From: Halomonas halophila
Lineage (GTDB): Bacteria; Pseudomonadota; Gammaproteobacteria; Pseudomonadales; Halomonadaceae
Assembly (NCBI RefSeq): GCF_030406665.1
Contig: NZ_CP129121.1
Location: 1,178,001 to 1,242,000, forward strand
Direction of reading: 5' to 3'
Length of the DNA stretch: 64,000 nt
Below, piece by piece: positions 33,342-43,710 of the stretch. The notes under the pieces were generated by a model. The model made no database searches and was not told where the DNA came from. It saw only the letters and a program-made list of their open reading frames with translations. Each line of letters starts with the position of its first letter. Position 1 is the first letter of the stretch. The position numbers and the translations under genes were made by a program.

Positions 33342-35117
33342 TTATGGCTGATGTACCAGCCACAGGGCGCCGTAGGGCGGCAGGCTATGTTCCGCCTGCC
33401 AGATCTCGCCGTCGAGCCGGTTCCGCCACACGCCCTTGTTCAGATCCTCCAGCGCCAGCGGCTGGGGGCGGTCGGTGACGTTGTGGATCGCCAGAAGCCG
33501 GCGCCCGTCGTCCAGCGGGCCGCGCTCGACGACCAGCAGCGACGTCGGCGTCTCGATCACCCGCTGCGGCACGTCGGGATGGAAGCAGGGCTCGTCGCGG
33601 CGGACCTCGAGCAGCAGCGTCAGCGCCGTGAAGGCCTGGTGGGTCGAGGTGTGCGGGCTGTCGAGCAGCCGCTCCAGGGCACCACGGTCCCAGCGGTGGC
33701 GATTGATCGAGCGCAGCCGGCCGCTGCGTTCCATGCCTTCGATGTCGTTGAGGGTGCCGGTCAGCGCGTGCAGATACAGCGCCGGGATGCCCTTGAGGCC
33801 GAGCATCAGCTGCTGGCTGCACAGGAAACGCGGCATCTGCCAGGGGTCCGCGCCGCGTCTCGTGCCCTTCATGGCGTCGAACCAGGTGATGTTGATCTCG
33901 TAGGGCGAGTCCTCGCCGTCGTCCTTGGTACGCATGCTGACGAAGCCGCCGAAGCGGTGCATCAGCTCGAGCAGCGCCTCGACCTCGTGGTGGGGCAGCC
34001 AGCCCTCCAGCGGGCGTACGCCGATGCCGTCGTGGCTGGCGGTAAAGTTGAGGAAGCTGCAGCCCGGCGGCAGCTCGGGCAGGCTGCGCAGCCAGGCCGC
34101 CAGGGTGCCGGCCTCGCCGCTGGTAAAGGTGTGCAGCAGCAGCGGCGGCAGCGGGAACTGATAGACCAGGTGCGCCTCGTCCGGCGGCGTGCCGTCCTTT
34201 TCGAGCCTCTCAAGACCGAAGTAGCTGATGTTCTCGCGGTGCGGCACGTTGGTCTCGGTGAGGATCAGCGTGCCCGGCGCCACGTGATCGGCGATGGCGC
34301 GCAGCAGCCGCACGACCTCGTGGGTCTCGGGCAGGTGGATGCAGGAGGTGCCGACCTTCTTCCACAGGTAGGCGATGGCATCCAGGCGGATCACTCGCGC
34401 GCCCTGGCAGAGGTAGAACAGCAGGATACCGACGAACTCCAGCAGCACGTCGGGGTTGGCGAAGTTCAGGTCGATCTGATCCTCGGAGAAGGTCGCCCAC
34501 AGGTGACGGGGCCCGCGGCGGGTCGGCACCTTGACCAGCAGCGGCGAGCTGCGTGGCCGCACCACCGCCGAGAGGTCGGTCTCGGGATCCATCTCGATGA
34601 AGTAGTCGCGCCCCGGCTGGTTGCCGCCGAGATAGTCGGCGAACCACAGCGATTCCCGTGAGACGTGGTTGAGCACCAGGTCGACCCCCAGATCGAAGCG
34701 ACGGGAAAGGCGGCGGACCTGGGGCCAGTCGCCGAGTTTGGGATCGACCTCGCGGTAGTGGATGACCGAGAAGCCATCGTCGCTGCTCCAGGGGAAGAAG
34801 GGCAGCAGGTGCACGCCGCTGAAGGTCTCTCCGAGGCGGCCGGCGACGAAGTCGTCGAGGACGTCGAGCGGTGGCTGCTCGCCGTCGACCAGGCTGTCGC
34901 CGTAGGCGATCAGCCACTGGTCGCGTTCACTCCACAGCGGACGGGCGGGCGGTGCCTCACCATCCGGGGGCGTCATGGGGGCCTGATGCGCCAGCAGGGT
35001 GAACAGCCGGCGCAGCACCTCGTCGGCGCGGGGGCCGTAGAGCATCGTCAGGTGGCGATGGGCGCGCTCATGGAAGGCCTCGGCGCCAAGTGGCGTCGAA
35101 AGGGAGGGTGCCGGCAT
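33342..35117 (-). CDS. GH13_18 sugar phosphorylase, probably glucosylglycerate phosphorylase
   Basis: 591 residues. Alpha-amylase-superfamily phosphorylase: VIRLDAIAYLWKK holds the nucleophile Asp, LILTETNVPHRENISYFG the acid/base Glu and FLNFTASHDGIGVRPLEGWL the third carboxylate. The same family contains sucrose phosphorylase and glucosylglycerate phosphorylase. The position opposite the glucosylglycerate synthesis genes favours the latter, which would release glucose-1-phosphate and glycerate. The substrate assignment is inference. Confidence 0.85.
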   Translation of the reverse strand: MPAPSLSTPLGAEAFHERAHRHLTMLYGPRADEVLRRLFTLLAHQAPMTPPDGEAPPARPLWSERDQWLIAYGDSLVDGEQPPLDVLDDFVAGRLGETFSGVHLLPFFPWSSDDGFSVIHYREVDPKLGDWPQVRRLSRRFDLGVDLVLNHVSRESLWFADYLGGNQPGRDYFIEMDPETDLSAVVRPRSSPLLVKVPTRRGPRHLWATFSEDQIDLNFANPDVLLEFVGILLFYLCQGARVIRLDAIAYLWKKVGTSCIHLPETHEVVRLLRAIADHVAPGTLILTETNVPHRENISYFGLERLEKDGTPPDEAHLVYQFPLPPLLLHTFTSGEAGTLAAWLRSLPELPPGCSFLNFTASHDGIGVRPLEGWLPHHEVEALLELMHRFGGFVSMRTKDDGEDSPYEINITWFDAMKGTRRGADPWQMPRFLCSQQLMLGLKGIPALYLHALTGTLNDIEGMERSGRLRSINRHRWDRGALERLLDSPHTSTHQAFTALTLLLEVRRDEPCFHPDVPQRVIETPTSLLVVERGPLDDGRRLLAIHNVTDRPQPLALEDLNKGVWRNRLDGEIWQAEHSLPPYGALWLVHQP

Positions 35118-35208
35118 GGCGATCGCCTCTCGTTGGGGGTTTCCTTAAGCATGCAGGCCGCGTGCCAGCTGTCCATGCTGGCGGTGTCGTGCCCGGCGTC
35201 ATCACCGC

Positions 35209-35239
35209 TTGAGTCTATAGCGGCTAGAGGCTCTAGGCT
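35209..35239 (+). promoter_or_regulatory. MerR-family (ZntR/CadR-type) promoter-operator
   Basis: -35 box TTGAGT (35209-35214) and -10 box TAGGCT (35234-35239) are separated by 19 bp, longer than the 17 bp optimum. The spacer region holds the dyad AGTCTATAG-CGG-CTAGAGGCT (35212-35232). This long-spacer dyad layout is diagnostic of promoters untwisted by MerR-family metal sensors. It lies 38 bp before the P-type ATPase start. The regulator gene itself is not in the window. Confidence 0.8.
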
Positions 35240-35277
35240 GATGCCATGTTTCGATGACGAGCCCCGAGGAGGTCAGG

Positions 35278-37548
35278 ATGGCGCAAGACGCCGCGCAGGA
35301 AGCCGAAAAGGGTGCACTCCAGCGACACCAGTGGCGCGTGGAAGGCATGGACTGTCCGAGCTGCGCCGGCAAGATCCGCGGCGCGCTGGAGCGTCTGGAT
35401 GGCGTGGCTGACGTGAAGGTCTCGGTCATGCAGGGCTCGCTGGCCCTCGATCTGGATACCGGCCGCACGGCGCCCGAGGACGTGGCGTCGCTGGTCGAGC
35501 GGTTGGGCTATGGCGTTCGGCGCCAGTCGGCGCAGGACGATGCCGAGGCGCCTTCGGGCGCCGGCTGCTGTGCCGGGCGCGATCATGCCGATCATTTCCG
35601 TCGGGGTGATGACGCCTCGCCCCGGCGCTGGCATGCCACCGCCAAGGGGCGGCTGGTGCTGGCCACCGGGGTGGCGCTCGGCGTGGCCACGCTGCTGCGC
35701 TTCACCGTCGGTGCGGAGATCGCCCACTGGGCCTTCCTGGCGGCCTGCCTGATCGGACTGGCGCCGGTCGCTCGCCGTGCGGTGAGTGCGGCGCGGGTCG
35801 GCATGCCGTTCACCATCGAGATGCTGATGACCCTGGCCGCCGGCGGTGCGCTGATCATCGGCGCCGCCGAGGAGGCGGCCATGGTGGTGCTGCTGTTCGC
35901 TATCGGCGAGATCCTCGAGGGCGTGGCCGCGGACCGGGCCCGCTCGGGCATCCGCGCGCTGGCCGATCGGGTGCCACGCGAGGCACGCCTGGAAGTCGCC
36001 CCCGGCGAGACGCGCACGGTGGATGCGGCACATCTGGCGGTCGGCCAGGTGGTGGTGGTGCGCCCCGGCGACCGCATCCCCGCCGACGCCACCATCCTCG
36101 AGGGCCGCTCGTCGATCGATGAGTCGCCGGTGACCGGCGAGTCGGTGCCGCGGGACCGGGGCGAGGGCGACGAGGTGTTCGCCGGCTCGATCAACCATGA
36201 CGGCGTGCTGCGGCTGCGCGTGGCCCGGCCGCCCGAGGACAACACCATCGCACGCATCATCCGGCTGGTGGAGGAAGCCCAGGAGGCGCGGGCGCCCACC
36301 GAGCGCTTCATCGACCGCTTCAGCCGCGTCTACATGCCGGCGGTGGTCGGCCTGGCGGTGCTGGTGGCCGTGGTGCCGCCGCTGGCGTTGGGCGGCGAAT
36401 GGGGCGAGTGGACCTATCGCGCCCTGGCGCTGCTGCTGATCGGTTGCCCCTGCGCGCTGGTGATCTCGGTGCCGGCATCGATCGCCTCGTCGCTCTCCAG
36501 CGGCGCCCGGCACGGGCTGTTGCTCAAGGGCGGTGCGGTGATCGAAGCCGCCGCCCGCACCGAGGCGGTCGCCTTCGACAAGACCGGCACCCTGACCGAG
36601 GGCCGGCCGCGGGTGACCGATGTGGTGCCGGCAAGCGACGCCGTGGCCGTGCAGGACTTGATCGCCCTGGCCGCGGGCCTGGAGCGCGACGCCAGCCATC
36701 CGCTGGCGCAGGCGGTGGTCGCCCATGCGGAGGCGCAGCAGGTCGCGGCCTCAAGGGTCAGCGAGGCCCGGGCGGTGCCGGGGCAGGGCGTCGAGGCGCT
36801 GATCGAGGGCCGCCGGGCCTTCGTCGGCGCGCCGCGCCACGTGGCCGATCGCGGCACGCTGGCCAAGGCGCTGGCCGCGCGAATCGAGGAACTCGAGGCC
36901 GAGGGCAAGACGGTGATCGTGGCGGTCGAGGACGGCGTGGCGCTGGGGGCCATCGCCCTGCGTGACGAGCCGCGGCCCGATGCCGAGGCCGGCGTGCAGG
37001 CGCTGTCGGCGCTGGGCGTGCGCTCGGTGATGCTGACCGGCGACAACGATCGCACCGCCGCGGCCATCGCCGGGCGCCTCGGCATCGAGCGTCGCGCCGG
37101 GCTTATGCCGGAGGGCAAGGTCGAGGCGATCCGTGAGCTGGCCGGCCATGAGCGGACGATGATGATCGGTGACGGCATCAACGACGCCCCGGCGCTGGCC
37201 AGCGCCCAGGTGGGCGTGGCCATGGGCTCGGGGACCGACGTGGCGCTGGAGACCGCCGACGGCGCGCTGCTGCGCAACCGGGTGGGCGACGCGGCGGCGC
37301 TGATCCGGCTGGCGCGGGCGACCATGGCCAACATCCGCCAGAACATCGCCATCGCCCTGGGGCTCAAGGGGCTGTTCCTGGTCACCACCGTGCTCGGCAT
37401 CACCGGGCTGTGGCTGGCGATCCTGGCCGACACCGGCGCCACCGTGCTGGTCACGCTCAACGCCCTGCGGCTGCTGCGCTTCGCGCCGGGCGGGCGTGAC
37501 TCGACGGAAGACAACGAGGCCGTTGCTCCCGTGCCCGCGGCAAACTGA
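35278..37548 (+). CDS. zntA: Heavy-metal P1B-type ATPase, Zn/Cd/Pb exporter
   Basis: 756 residues. An N-terminal heavy-metal-associated domain with MDCPSCAG (CxxC) is followed by a short Cys/His stretch (GAGCCAGRDHADH), then transmembrane helices. Further marks are the TGES actuator loop (SPVTGESVPRD), GCPCALVISVPASIASSL with the CPC metal site, DKTGTLTEG with the phosphorylated Asp, HP in ASHPLAQ, and MIGDGINDAPALA. The last helix has DTGATVLVTLNALRLL, the Asp typical of ZntA-like exporters. The start at 35278 has GAGGAGGTCAGG directly upstream. Confidence 0.92.
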   Translation: MAQDAAQEAEKGALQRHQWRVEGMDCPSCAGKIRGALERLDGVADVKVSVMQGSLALDLDTGRTAPEDVASLVERLGYGVRRQSAQDDAEAPSGAGCCAGRDHADHFRRGDDASPRRWHATAKGRLVLATGVALGVATLLRFTVGAEIAHWAFLAACLIGLAPVARRAVSAARVGMPFTIEMLMTLAAGGALIIGAAEEAAMVVLLFAIGEILEGVAADRARSGIRALADRVPREARLEVAPGETRTVDAAHLAVGQVVVVRPGDRIPADATILEGRSSIDESPVTGESVPRDRGEGDEVFAGSINHDGVLRLRVARPPEDNTIARIIRLVEEAQEARAPTERFIDRFSRVYMPAVVGLAVLVAVVPPLALGGEWGEWTYRALALLLIGCPCALVISVPASIASSLSSGARHGLLLKGGAVIEAAARTEAVAFDKTGTLTEGRPRVTDVVPASDAVAVQDLIALAAGLERDASHPLAQAVVAHAEAQQVAASRVSEARAVPGQGVEALIEGRRAFVGAPRHVADRGTLAKALAARIEELEAEGKTVIVAVEDGVALGAIALRDEPRPDAEAGVQALSALGVRSVMLTGDNDRTAAAIAGRLGIERRAGLMPEGKVEAIRELAGHERTMMIGDGINDAPALASAQVGVAMGSGTDVALETADGALLRNRVGDAAALIRLARATMANIRQNIAIALGLKGLFLVTTVLGITGLWLAILADTGATVLVTLNALRLLRFAPGGRDSTEDNEAVAPVPAAN

Positions 37549-37568
37549 ACCCGTCTGGCCGCATGAAA

Positions 37569-37601
37569 AACGCCGCGCCGGCATGCAGCCGGCGCGGCGT
37601 T
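37569..37601. terminator. Bidirectional terminator between zntA and thiC
   Basis: Perfect 14-bp stem AACGCCGCGCCGGC / GCCGGCGCGGCGTT around ATGCA, between convergent genes; on the minus strand it continues into TTTTCATGC. Confidence 0.85.
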
Positions 37602-37619
37602 CTGCATCAAGGCGGGAGG

Positions 37620-39509
<1,890 letters not shown>

Positions 39510-39597
39510 GGTCGTGCTCCCTTGGCTTGAGTGGTTCGTCAGGGAGGACCGTCGGGGAGGACAGGGGCGGCCGACGCCGAGGCGCCGCCGCGTGTCG

Positions 39598-39708
39598 CTT
39601 GATCCCTACGCTGGTCCTAGCCAGTTCAGGTTCAACGGGATCCATGCTCCGGCGCCTCGCGCCGCATGATCTCAGCCGTCTTCAACGGCACCCCGTCAAG
39701 CGTGGTGG
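39598..39708 (-). promoter_or_regulatory. TPP riboswitch (THI element) upstream of thiC
   Basis: Read on the minus strand: GACGGGGTGCCG, then GGCTGAGAT, the variable GC-rich P3 stem, CCCGTTGAACCTGAACTGG and finally CCAGCGTAGGGATCAAG. These are the conserved TPP-binding blocks in the right order. It lies about 90 nt before the thiC start, leaving room for an expression platform. Confidence 0.95.
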
Positions 39709-40011
39709 TGCCCGCCGCTGGGCGGGCCGTGTCATTGCCTTTCTTCTTCCTACCTACTTTTTTTCTATCGTGGGCCAGGGGCCGAGCTGGCGCGGTGCTA
39801 GCCGAGCGCCGGGGGCAAGACAAAGCGAGGGTTTTTGCCATGGGTGAGGCGATCCTCGCCGAACGGGCTGGCCATGGATGGCCAGCACTGGTCCTGCAAA
39901 CGGAGCAGGATGCGAGAGTGCCGCAGGGCAAAAGTTAGCGCCCAGGGATGGGTTCACAGCGCCTCGCGTGGTCTTGTCGCCGGAAAAGCTCGGCAGTCAA
40001 GGAGGTGGAGC
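39709..40011. other. Intergenic region between thiC leader and tenA end
   Basis: No gene supported. A polypyrimidine run (CTTTCTTCTTCC, then seven T) lies near 39740-39765. No clear terminator for tenA or promoter for thiC could be fixed by eye. Confidence 0.4.
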
Positions 40012-40680
40012 TCAGTCCGCGCGATCCAGCCCCATCTGCCAGAAGTCGATCTCCAGCCGGGTAGCGTCGCGGAACAGCCGCGCCAGCTGGTCGAAGCGCG
40101 CCGGCGTCACCTCGGCCAGGCGCGCGTCCAGCCAGGCGATCTCGGCGTGCATCGCCCGCTGGAAGTCGTCGCCCTGATACATGGCGATCCAGGCGTCATA
40201 GGGGTTGGCGTCGCCGCGCACGGTGAACGGCTGCGCCTCGAGCCAGTTGGCGATCTCGCCGTAGCCCACCAGGCAGGGGGCCAGCGCCACGCGCAGGTCG
40301 AGCAGGTCGCCGCGGCTGCCGGCGTCGAGCACGAAGCGGGTGTAGGCCAGGGTAGCGCGGGCCTCGGGCAGCGCCGCCAGGTCGTCTTCGGTGATGCCCC
40401 AGTCGCGACAGAAGCCGCGGTGCAGGTCCAGTTCGACGTCGAGGATGGTCTTCAGGCCGTCGAAGGCCTGGCGCAGCTCGTCGAGGTCGCGGCTCTTGTA
40501 GGCGGCCAGGGCGTAGGCGCGGGCGAAGTGGATCAGGAACAGGTAGTCCTGCTGCAGGTAGTGGCGGAAGGCGTCCGCCTCGAGCGTGCCGGCGCCCAGG
40601 GCGCGGACGAAGTCGTGCTCGGTGTAGGCGCGCCAGTCGGCCTGGCAGGCGGCGGTGAGATCACTGAAGCGACGGCCCAT
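40012..40680 (-). CDS. tenA: Aminopyrimidine aminohydrolase / thiaminase II
   Basis: 222 residues, all-helical TenA fold. It hydrolyses degraded thiamin pyrimidines for salvage. Key elements are YLQQDYLFLIHFARAYALAA, APCLVGYGEIANWLE with the catalytic Cys, and the C-terminal LEIDFWQMGL. The ATG at 40680 begins the conserved domain; an upstream open frame runs into the riboswitch and is not coding. It stands alone, without thiD or thiE, but is under its own TPP riboswitch. Confidence 0.92.
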   Translation of the reverse strand: MGRRFSDLTAACQADWRAYTEHDFVRALGAGTLEADAFRHYLQQDYLFLIHFARAYALAAYKSRDLDELRQAFDGLKTILDVELDLHRGFCRDWGITEDDLAALPEARATLAYTRFVLDAGSRGDLLDLRVALAPCLVGYGEIANWLEAQPFTVRGDANPYDAWIAMYQGDDFQRAMHAEIAWLDARLAEVTPARFDQLARLFRDATRLEIDFWQMGLDRAD

Positions 40681-40787
40681 CTTGCCTCCGATTCCGATGA
40701 GAGCGGATGCCGGAGGGTGCGCACGGGCGTAGCGGAGGCGGTGAGGGAGAGCCGGGACACAAGGAGGGCGCGCCGGCCCGCCGCCTG

Positions 40788-40930
40788 ATTCCCTACGCCG
40801 GTTCACGTGCGGCGCGTGCCACACCCACCCGGATCAGGTTCCACGGGACCAGCGCTGGGCTCTGTCTCGAACGTGTCGAGCACGAACCTGCGCCATCTCA
40901 GCCGGTTCCACCGGCACCCCGTCAAGCGAA
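40788..40930 (-). promoter_or_regulatory. TPP riboswitch upstream of tenA
   Basis: Minus-strand order: GACGGGGTGCCGGTGGAACC, GGCTGAGATGGCG, a long variable stem containing CGTGCTCGACACGTTCGAG, GTGGAACCTGATCCGGGTGG and GGCGTAGGGAATC. The arm with the variable stem makes it about 140 nt, longer than the thiC copy. Located about 108 nt before the tenA start. Confidence 0.94.
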
Positions 40931-41007
40931 TGGGCCGAGTCTAGCAGCTTGGCGGGCAGTTGCCATAGCCCGGTCTGGAAACGACTTCCAATGGCGTGGT
41001 CAGGCAC

Positions 41008-41937
41008 TCAGTAGACGCGGAAGCGCTTCCAGTCGGCGCGGCCCTCGAGTTCCTCGGGGGTCTTGCGATAGCGCTTGTATTCCCACTGGTACTGGACCGG
41101 ATCCAGGGCGATGGCGGCCTCCACGCAGGCATTCACGCCGGCGGCCGAGGTGGTCTCGTCGCTCGAGTAGACGCGCTCGTCGGCGGCCAGGAAGTGCAGC
41201 GCGAAGCCGCGGCCGCGAACGCGCTTGGCCACGCCGGTGACGACCCGGGCCTCGGTGCGGGCCACCAGCTTGGGCAGCAGGGTGGCGGTATAGGCCTGGC
41301 GGCCGAAGAAGGGCGCGAACACGCCGCTGCCCCAGCTCGGCGTCTGGTCCGGCAGGATGCCCACCGTCTCGCCGCGCTTGAGCGCCTTGAGCAGCGCCGC
41401 CACGCCGCGCGGATTGGTCGGCACCAGCTCGGCCCCGCGCCGCTCGCGGCCGCCGCGGATGATCGGGTCCAGCGGAGCGAGCTTGGGCGGCTCGTACATG
41501 GCGGTGAAGGGGAAGTGCCCGGACAGCCAGAAGTTGAGCACCTCCCAGTTGCCGAAGTGGGGTGCCAGCACGATGACGCCTCGCCCCTCGGCGCGGGCCT
41601 CGTCGAGCAGCTCGCGGCCGTGGACCTCGAGAATGCTGGCCTCGACCCGGTCCGGCTCGCCCATCCAGGCCAGGCCCAGCTCGAGCATGGTGGCGCTGGA
41701 GTGGACCAGGCTGCGCCGCGCCAGGCGGCGGCGCTCGGCCTCGGGGCGGTCGGGATAGGCCTGGGCCAGGTTGATGCGGGTCACCCGGCGCTCGCGCCGG
41801 CTGCCGAGCTGCACCAGCGGGCCGGTCATGCGCGCCAGGCGCCACAGTGAGGCCGGCCGCCAGTTGGCGAGGGCGCGCCACAGGCCGGCGATCAGCCGCG
41901 CCTGAAAGCGCCCCTGGGTGTGTTGCGTGTCGGCCAT
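41008..41937 (-). CDS. Lipid A-type lysophospholipid acyltransferase (LpxL/LpxM family)
   Basis: 309 residues. The acyltransferase motif HFGNWEVLNFWLSG supplies HxxxxE, with GILPDQTPSWGSGVFAPFFG as the second family block. A membrane-associated N-terminus lies at about 15-45. It would add a secondary acyl chain to lipid A precursors at the inner membrane. Which of LpxL, LpxM or LpxP it equals cannot be decided from sequence alone. It is 3 bp from the DUF4870 gene upstream. Confidence 0.85.
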   Translation of the reverse strand: MADTQHTQGRFQARLIAGLWRALANWRPASLWRLARMTGPLVQLGSRRERRVTRINLAQAYPDRPEAERRRLARRSLVHSSATMLELGLAWMGEPDRVEASILEVHGRELLDEARAEGRGVIVLAPHFGNWEVLNFWLSGHFPFTAMYEPPKLAPLDPIIRGGRERRGAELVPTNPRGVAALLKALKRGETVGILPDQTPSWGSGVFAPFFGRQAYTATLLPKLVARTEARVVTGVAKRVRGRGFALHFLAADERVYSSDETTSAAGVNACVEAAIALDPVQYQWEYKRYRKTPEELEGRADWKRFRVY

Positions 41938-41940
41938 GGA

Positions 41941-42321
41941 TCAGATCAGCCAGGTATCGACGTTGTCGGGGGCGCGCTTCTCCTGCAGGCCCTTGAAGCC
42001 CTTGACGCAGCGGATGATCATCCACACCGCCAGCGCGATCAGCAGCGGGAAGCCGATCACGACCAGGGTCAGCAGCGAGGCCAGGGCGGCATAGACGAGG
42101 CCGATCCAGAAGGTGCGGATCTGGTAGCGGTAGTGCTCGTCGAGCCAGGCCGGGCCCTTGCCGCGGTATACGTAGGCGATCACCACGCCGATGATGCCGG
42201 TGAAGCCCACCACGAAACTGGCCAGGTAGAGGGCGTAGACGACCATGGCCATGGTGGTATCGGGGGTGCGGGCGTCGTCGGCGACCACGGCGTCGTGGCG
42301 CGCGGGATCATGCTCGTTCAT
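41941..42321 (-). CDS. DUF4870-type small membrane protein
   Basis: 126 residues with three hydrophobic helices: AMVVYALYLASFVVGFTGII, TFWIGLVYAALASLLTLVVI and FPLLIALAVWMIIRCVKGF. The spacing fits the DUF4870/Tic20-like fold. The function is unknown. It is probably co-transcribed with the acyltransferase that follows after 3 bp. Confidence 0.78.
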   Translation of the reverse strand: MNEHDPARHDAVVADDARTPDTTMAMVVYALYLASFVVGFTGIIGVVIAYVYRGKGPAWLDEHYRYQIRTFWIGLVYAALASLLTLVVIGFPLLIALAVWMIIRCVKGFKGLQEKRAPDNVDTWLI

Positions 42322-42481
42322 CGGTCGTCCTTGAAAGCGTGGATATCGTGCCGCTCATGATACTGGCCTGCGTTGGCGATGCCACCGTATGCCATCGGCG
42401 ACGCCGGCAAGAGCCTTCAGCCAGGTTGGTAAAAGCCTTCAGCCAGGTCGGCATAAGTCCTCGGCGATGTCGCCTGATCCC

Positions 42482-42862
42482 TCAACGCCTGGGGCGGCTG
42501 ATCTCGAGCAGGTTGCCGTCGGGGTCGCGCAGGTAGAGAGACTCGATCTCGCCGGTGGCACCCTGGCGGCTGACCGGCCCCAGCTCGACCTCGATGGAGA
42601 GCGCCTCGAGGTGGCGCTGGACCTCGTCGAGGGGCAGCTGGCTGCGCAGGCACAGGTCGAGGCTGCCCGGGGTGGGCGTGGCGGCCCGTGGCTGGATATC
42701 GGTGGCGGTCCAGTGCAGGCGCAGGGCCATGTCGCCGAGCATCAGGTCCACGCGCTCCTGATCGCGATAGCGGACGTCCAGCCCCAGTACCCGGGTGTAG
42801 AAGTCCACGGCGCGGGAAATATCGGTCACGGTGATGACCAGGTGGTCCAGACCTGACAGCAT
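42482..42862 (-). CDS. VOC (glyoxalase/bleomycin-resistance) family protein
   Basis: 126 residues of the vicinal oxygen chelate fold with two beta-alpha-beta-beta-beta units. LDHLVITVTDISRAVDFYTR gives the first metal His and YLRDPDGNLLEISRP the last Glu. Members include virulence-protein-type dioxygenases and fosfomycin/glyoxalase-like enzymes; the substrate cannot be chosen. CAGGAGGCATGC precedes the start. Confidence 0.85.
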   Translation of the reverse strand: MLSGLDHLVITVTDISRAVDFYTRVLGLDVRYRDQERVDLMLGDMALRLHWTATDIQPRAATPTPGSLDLCLRSQLPLDEVQRHLEALSIEVELGPVSRQGATGEIESLYLRDPDGNLLEISRPRR

Positions 42863-42901
42863 GCATGCCTCCTGAAAGTGAGTCCTGCCACAGAGAATAC
42901 G

Positions 42902-43543
42902 ATGATGCCGACCTGTCCGCTATGCGCATCCACCGACCACGCGCCCTACCATCGCGATGCGCGACGCGATTATCGCCGCTGCCGGCGCTGTGCGCTGGTG
43001 TTCGTGCCGGCCCATCAGCGCCTCGGGCCGGCGGAGGAGAAGGCGGTCTACGACCAGCACGAGAACTCCCCCGACGATCCCGGCTATCGTCGCTTCCTGT
43101 CGCGGCTGTTCGAGCCGCTGGCGGCGAAGCTCTCGCCCGGCGCCCGCGGGCTCGACTTCGGCGCCGGCCCGGGGCCGACGCTGTCGGTGATGTTCGAGGA
43201 GGCCGGCCACCCGATGGCGATCTATGACGCCTTCTACGCGCCGGACGCGGCGGCGCTCGAGCGCACCTACGATTTCATCACCTCCACCGAGGTGGTCGAG
43301 CATCTGTTCGCGCCCGGCGCCGAGCTCGAGCGCCTGCTCGGTCTGCTGGCGCCCGGCGGCTGGCTGGGGCTGATGACCAAGCGGGTGCCGCCAAGCGTGG
43401 AGGCGTTCGCCGGCTGGCACTACATCCTCGATCCGACCCACGTCTGCTTCTTCGATGAGGCGAGCTTTCGCTGGCTCGCCGAGCGCTGGCAGCTGACGGT
43501 GAGCTTCCCGGCCGGCGACGTCGTATTGCTGCAGAAGGCGTGA
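42902..43543 (+). CDS. Class I SAM-dependent methyltransferase with N-terminal zinc knuckle
   Basis: 213 residues. CPLCASTDHAPYHRDARRDY and CRRCALVFVP form a CxxC...CxxC zinc-binding start. RGLDFGAGPGPTLSVMFEEA is the SAM-binding motif I. TSTEVVEHLFAPGAELERLL and LAPGGWLGLMTKRVP follow as later motifs. Resembles the group that also contains UbiG-like and sugar-modifying methyltransferases. The substrate is unknown. A GTG at 42878 would add 8 residues, but the ATG at 42902 begins just before the zinc motif. Confidence 0.82.
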   Translation: MMPTCPLCASTDHAPYHRDARRDYRRCRRCALVFVPAHQRLGPAEEKAVYDQHENSPDDPGYRRFLSRLFEPLAAKLSPGARGLDFGAGPGPTLSVMFEEAGHPMAIYDAFYAPDAAALERTYDFITSTEVVEHLFAPGAELERLLGLLAPGGWLGLMTKRVPPSVEAFAGWHYILDPTHVCFFDEASFRWLAERWQLTVSFPAGDVVLLQKA

Positions 43544-43654
43544 GGTCGCTTCGTTCGATAACACGCTGTTATCGTCATCGAAGTGTCGCGAAAAAGCCTG
43601 CCAGGGAGGATTGGCGGCGCCCGTGACCGGGCGTATATTCGTGCGCGAATTCCC

Positions 43655-43685
43655 GCCACCGCCGTCCCCGGCGGTGGCCTTTTCT
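43655..43685 (+). terminator. Rho-independent terminator after the methyltransferase gene
   Basis: Stem GCCACCGCCG / CGGCGGTGGC with a TCCC loop and CTTTTCT tail, 32 bp before the MFS start codon. Confidence 0.78.
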
Positions 43686-43710
43686 CGCGGCTCGTCGGAG
43701 GCCTTCGCAC

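Noticed and set aside
39666..39957. Small open frames between thiC and tenA
   Set aside because: No ribosome site, no recognisable domain, and partial overlap with the riboswitch.
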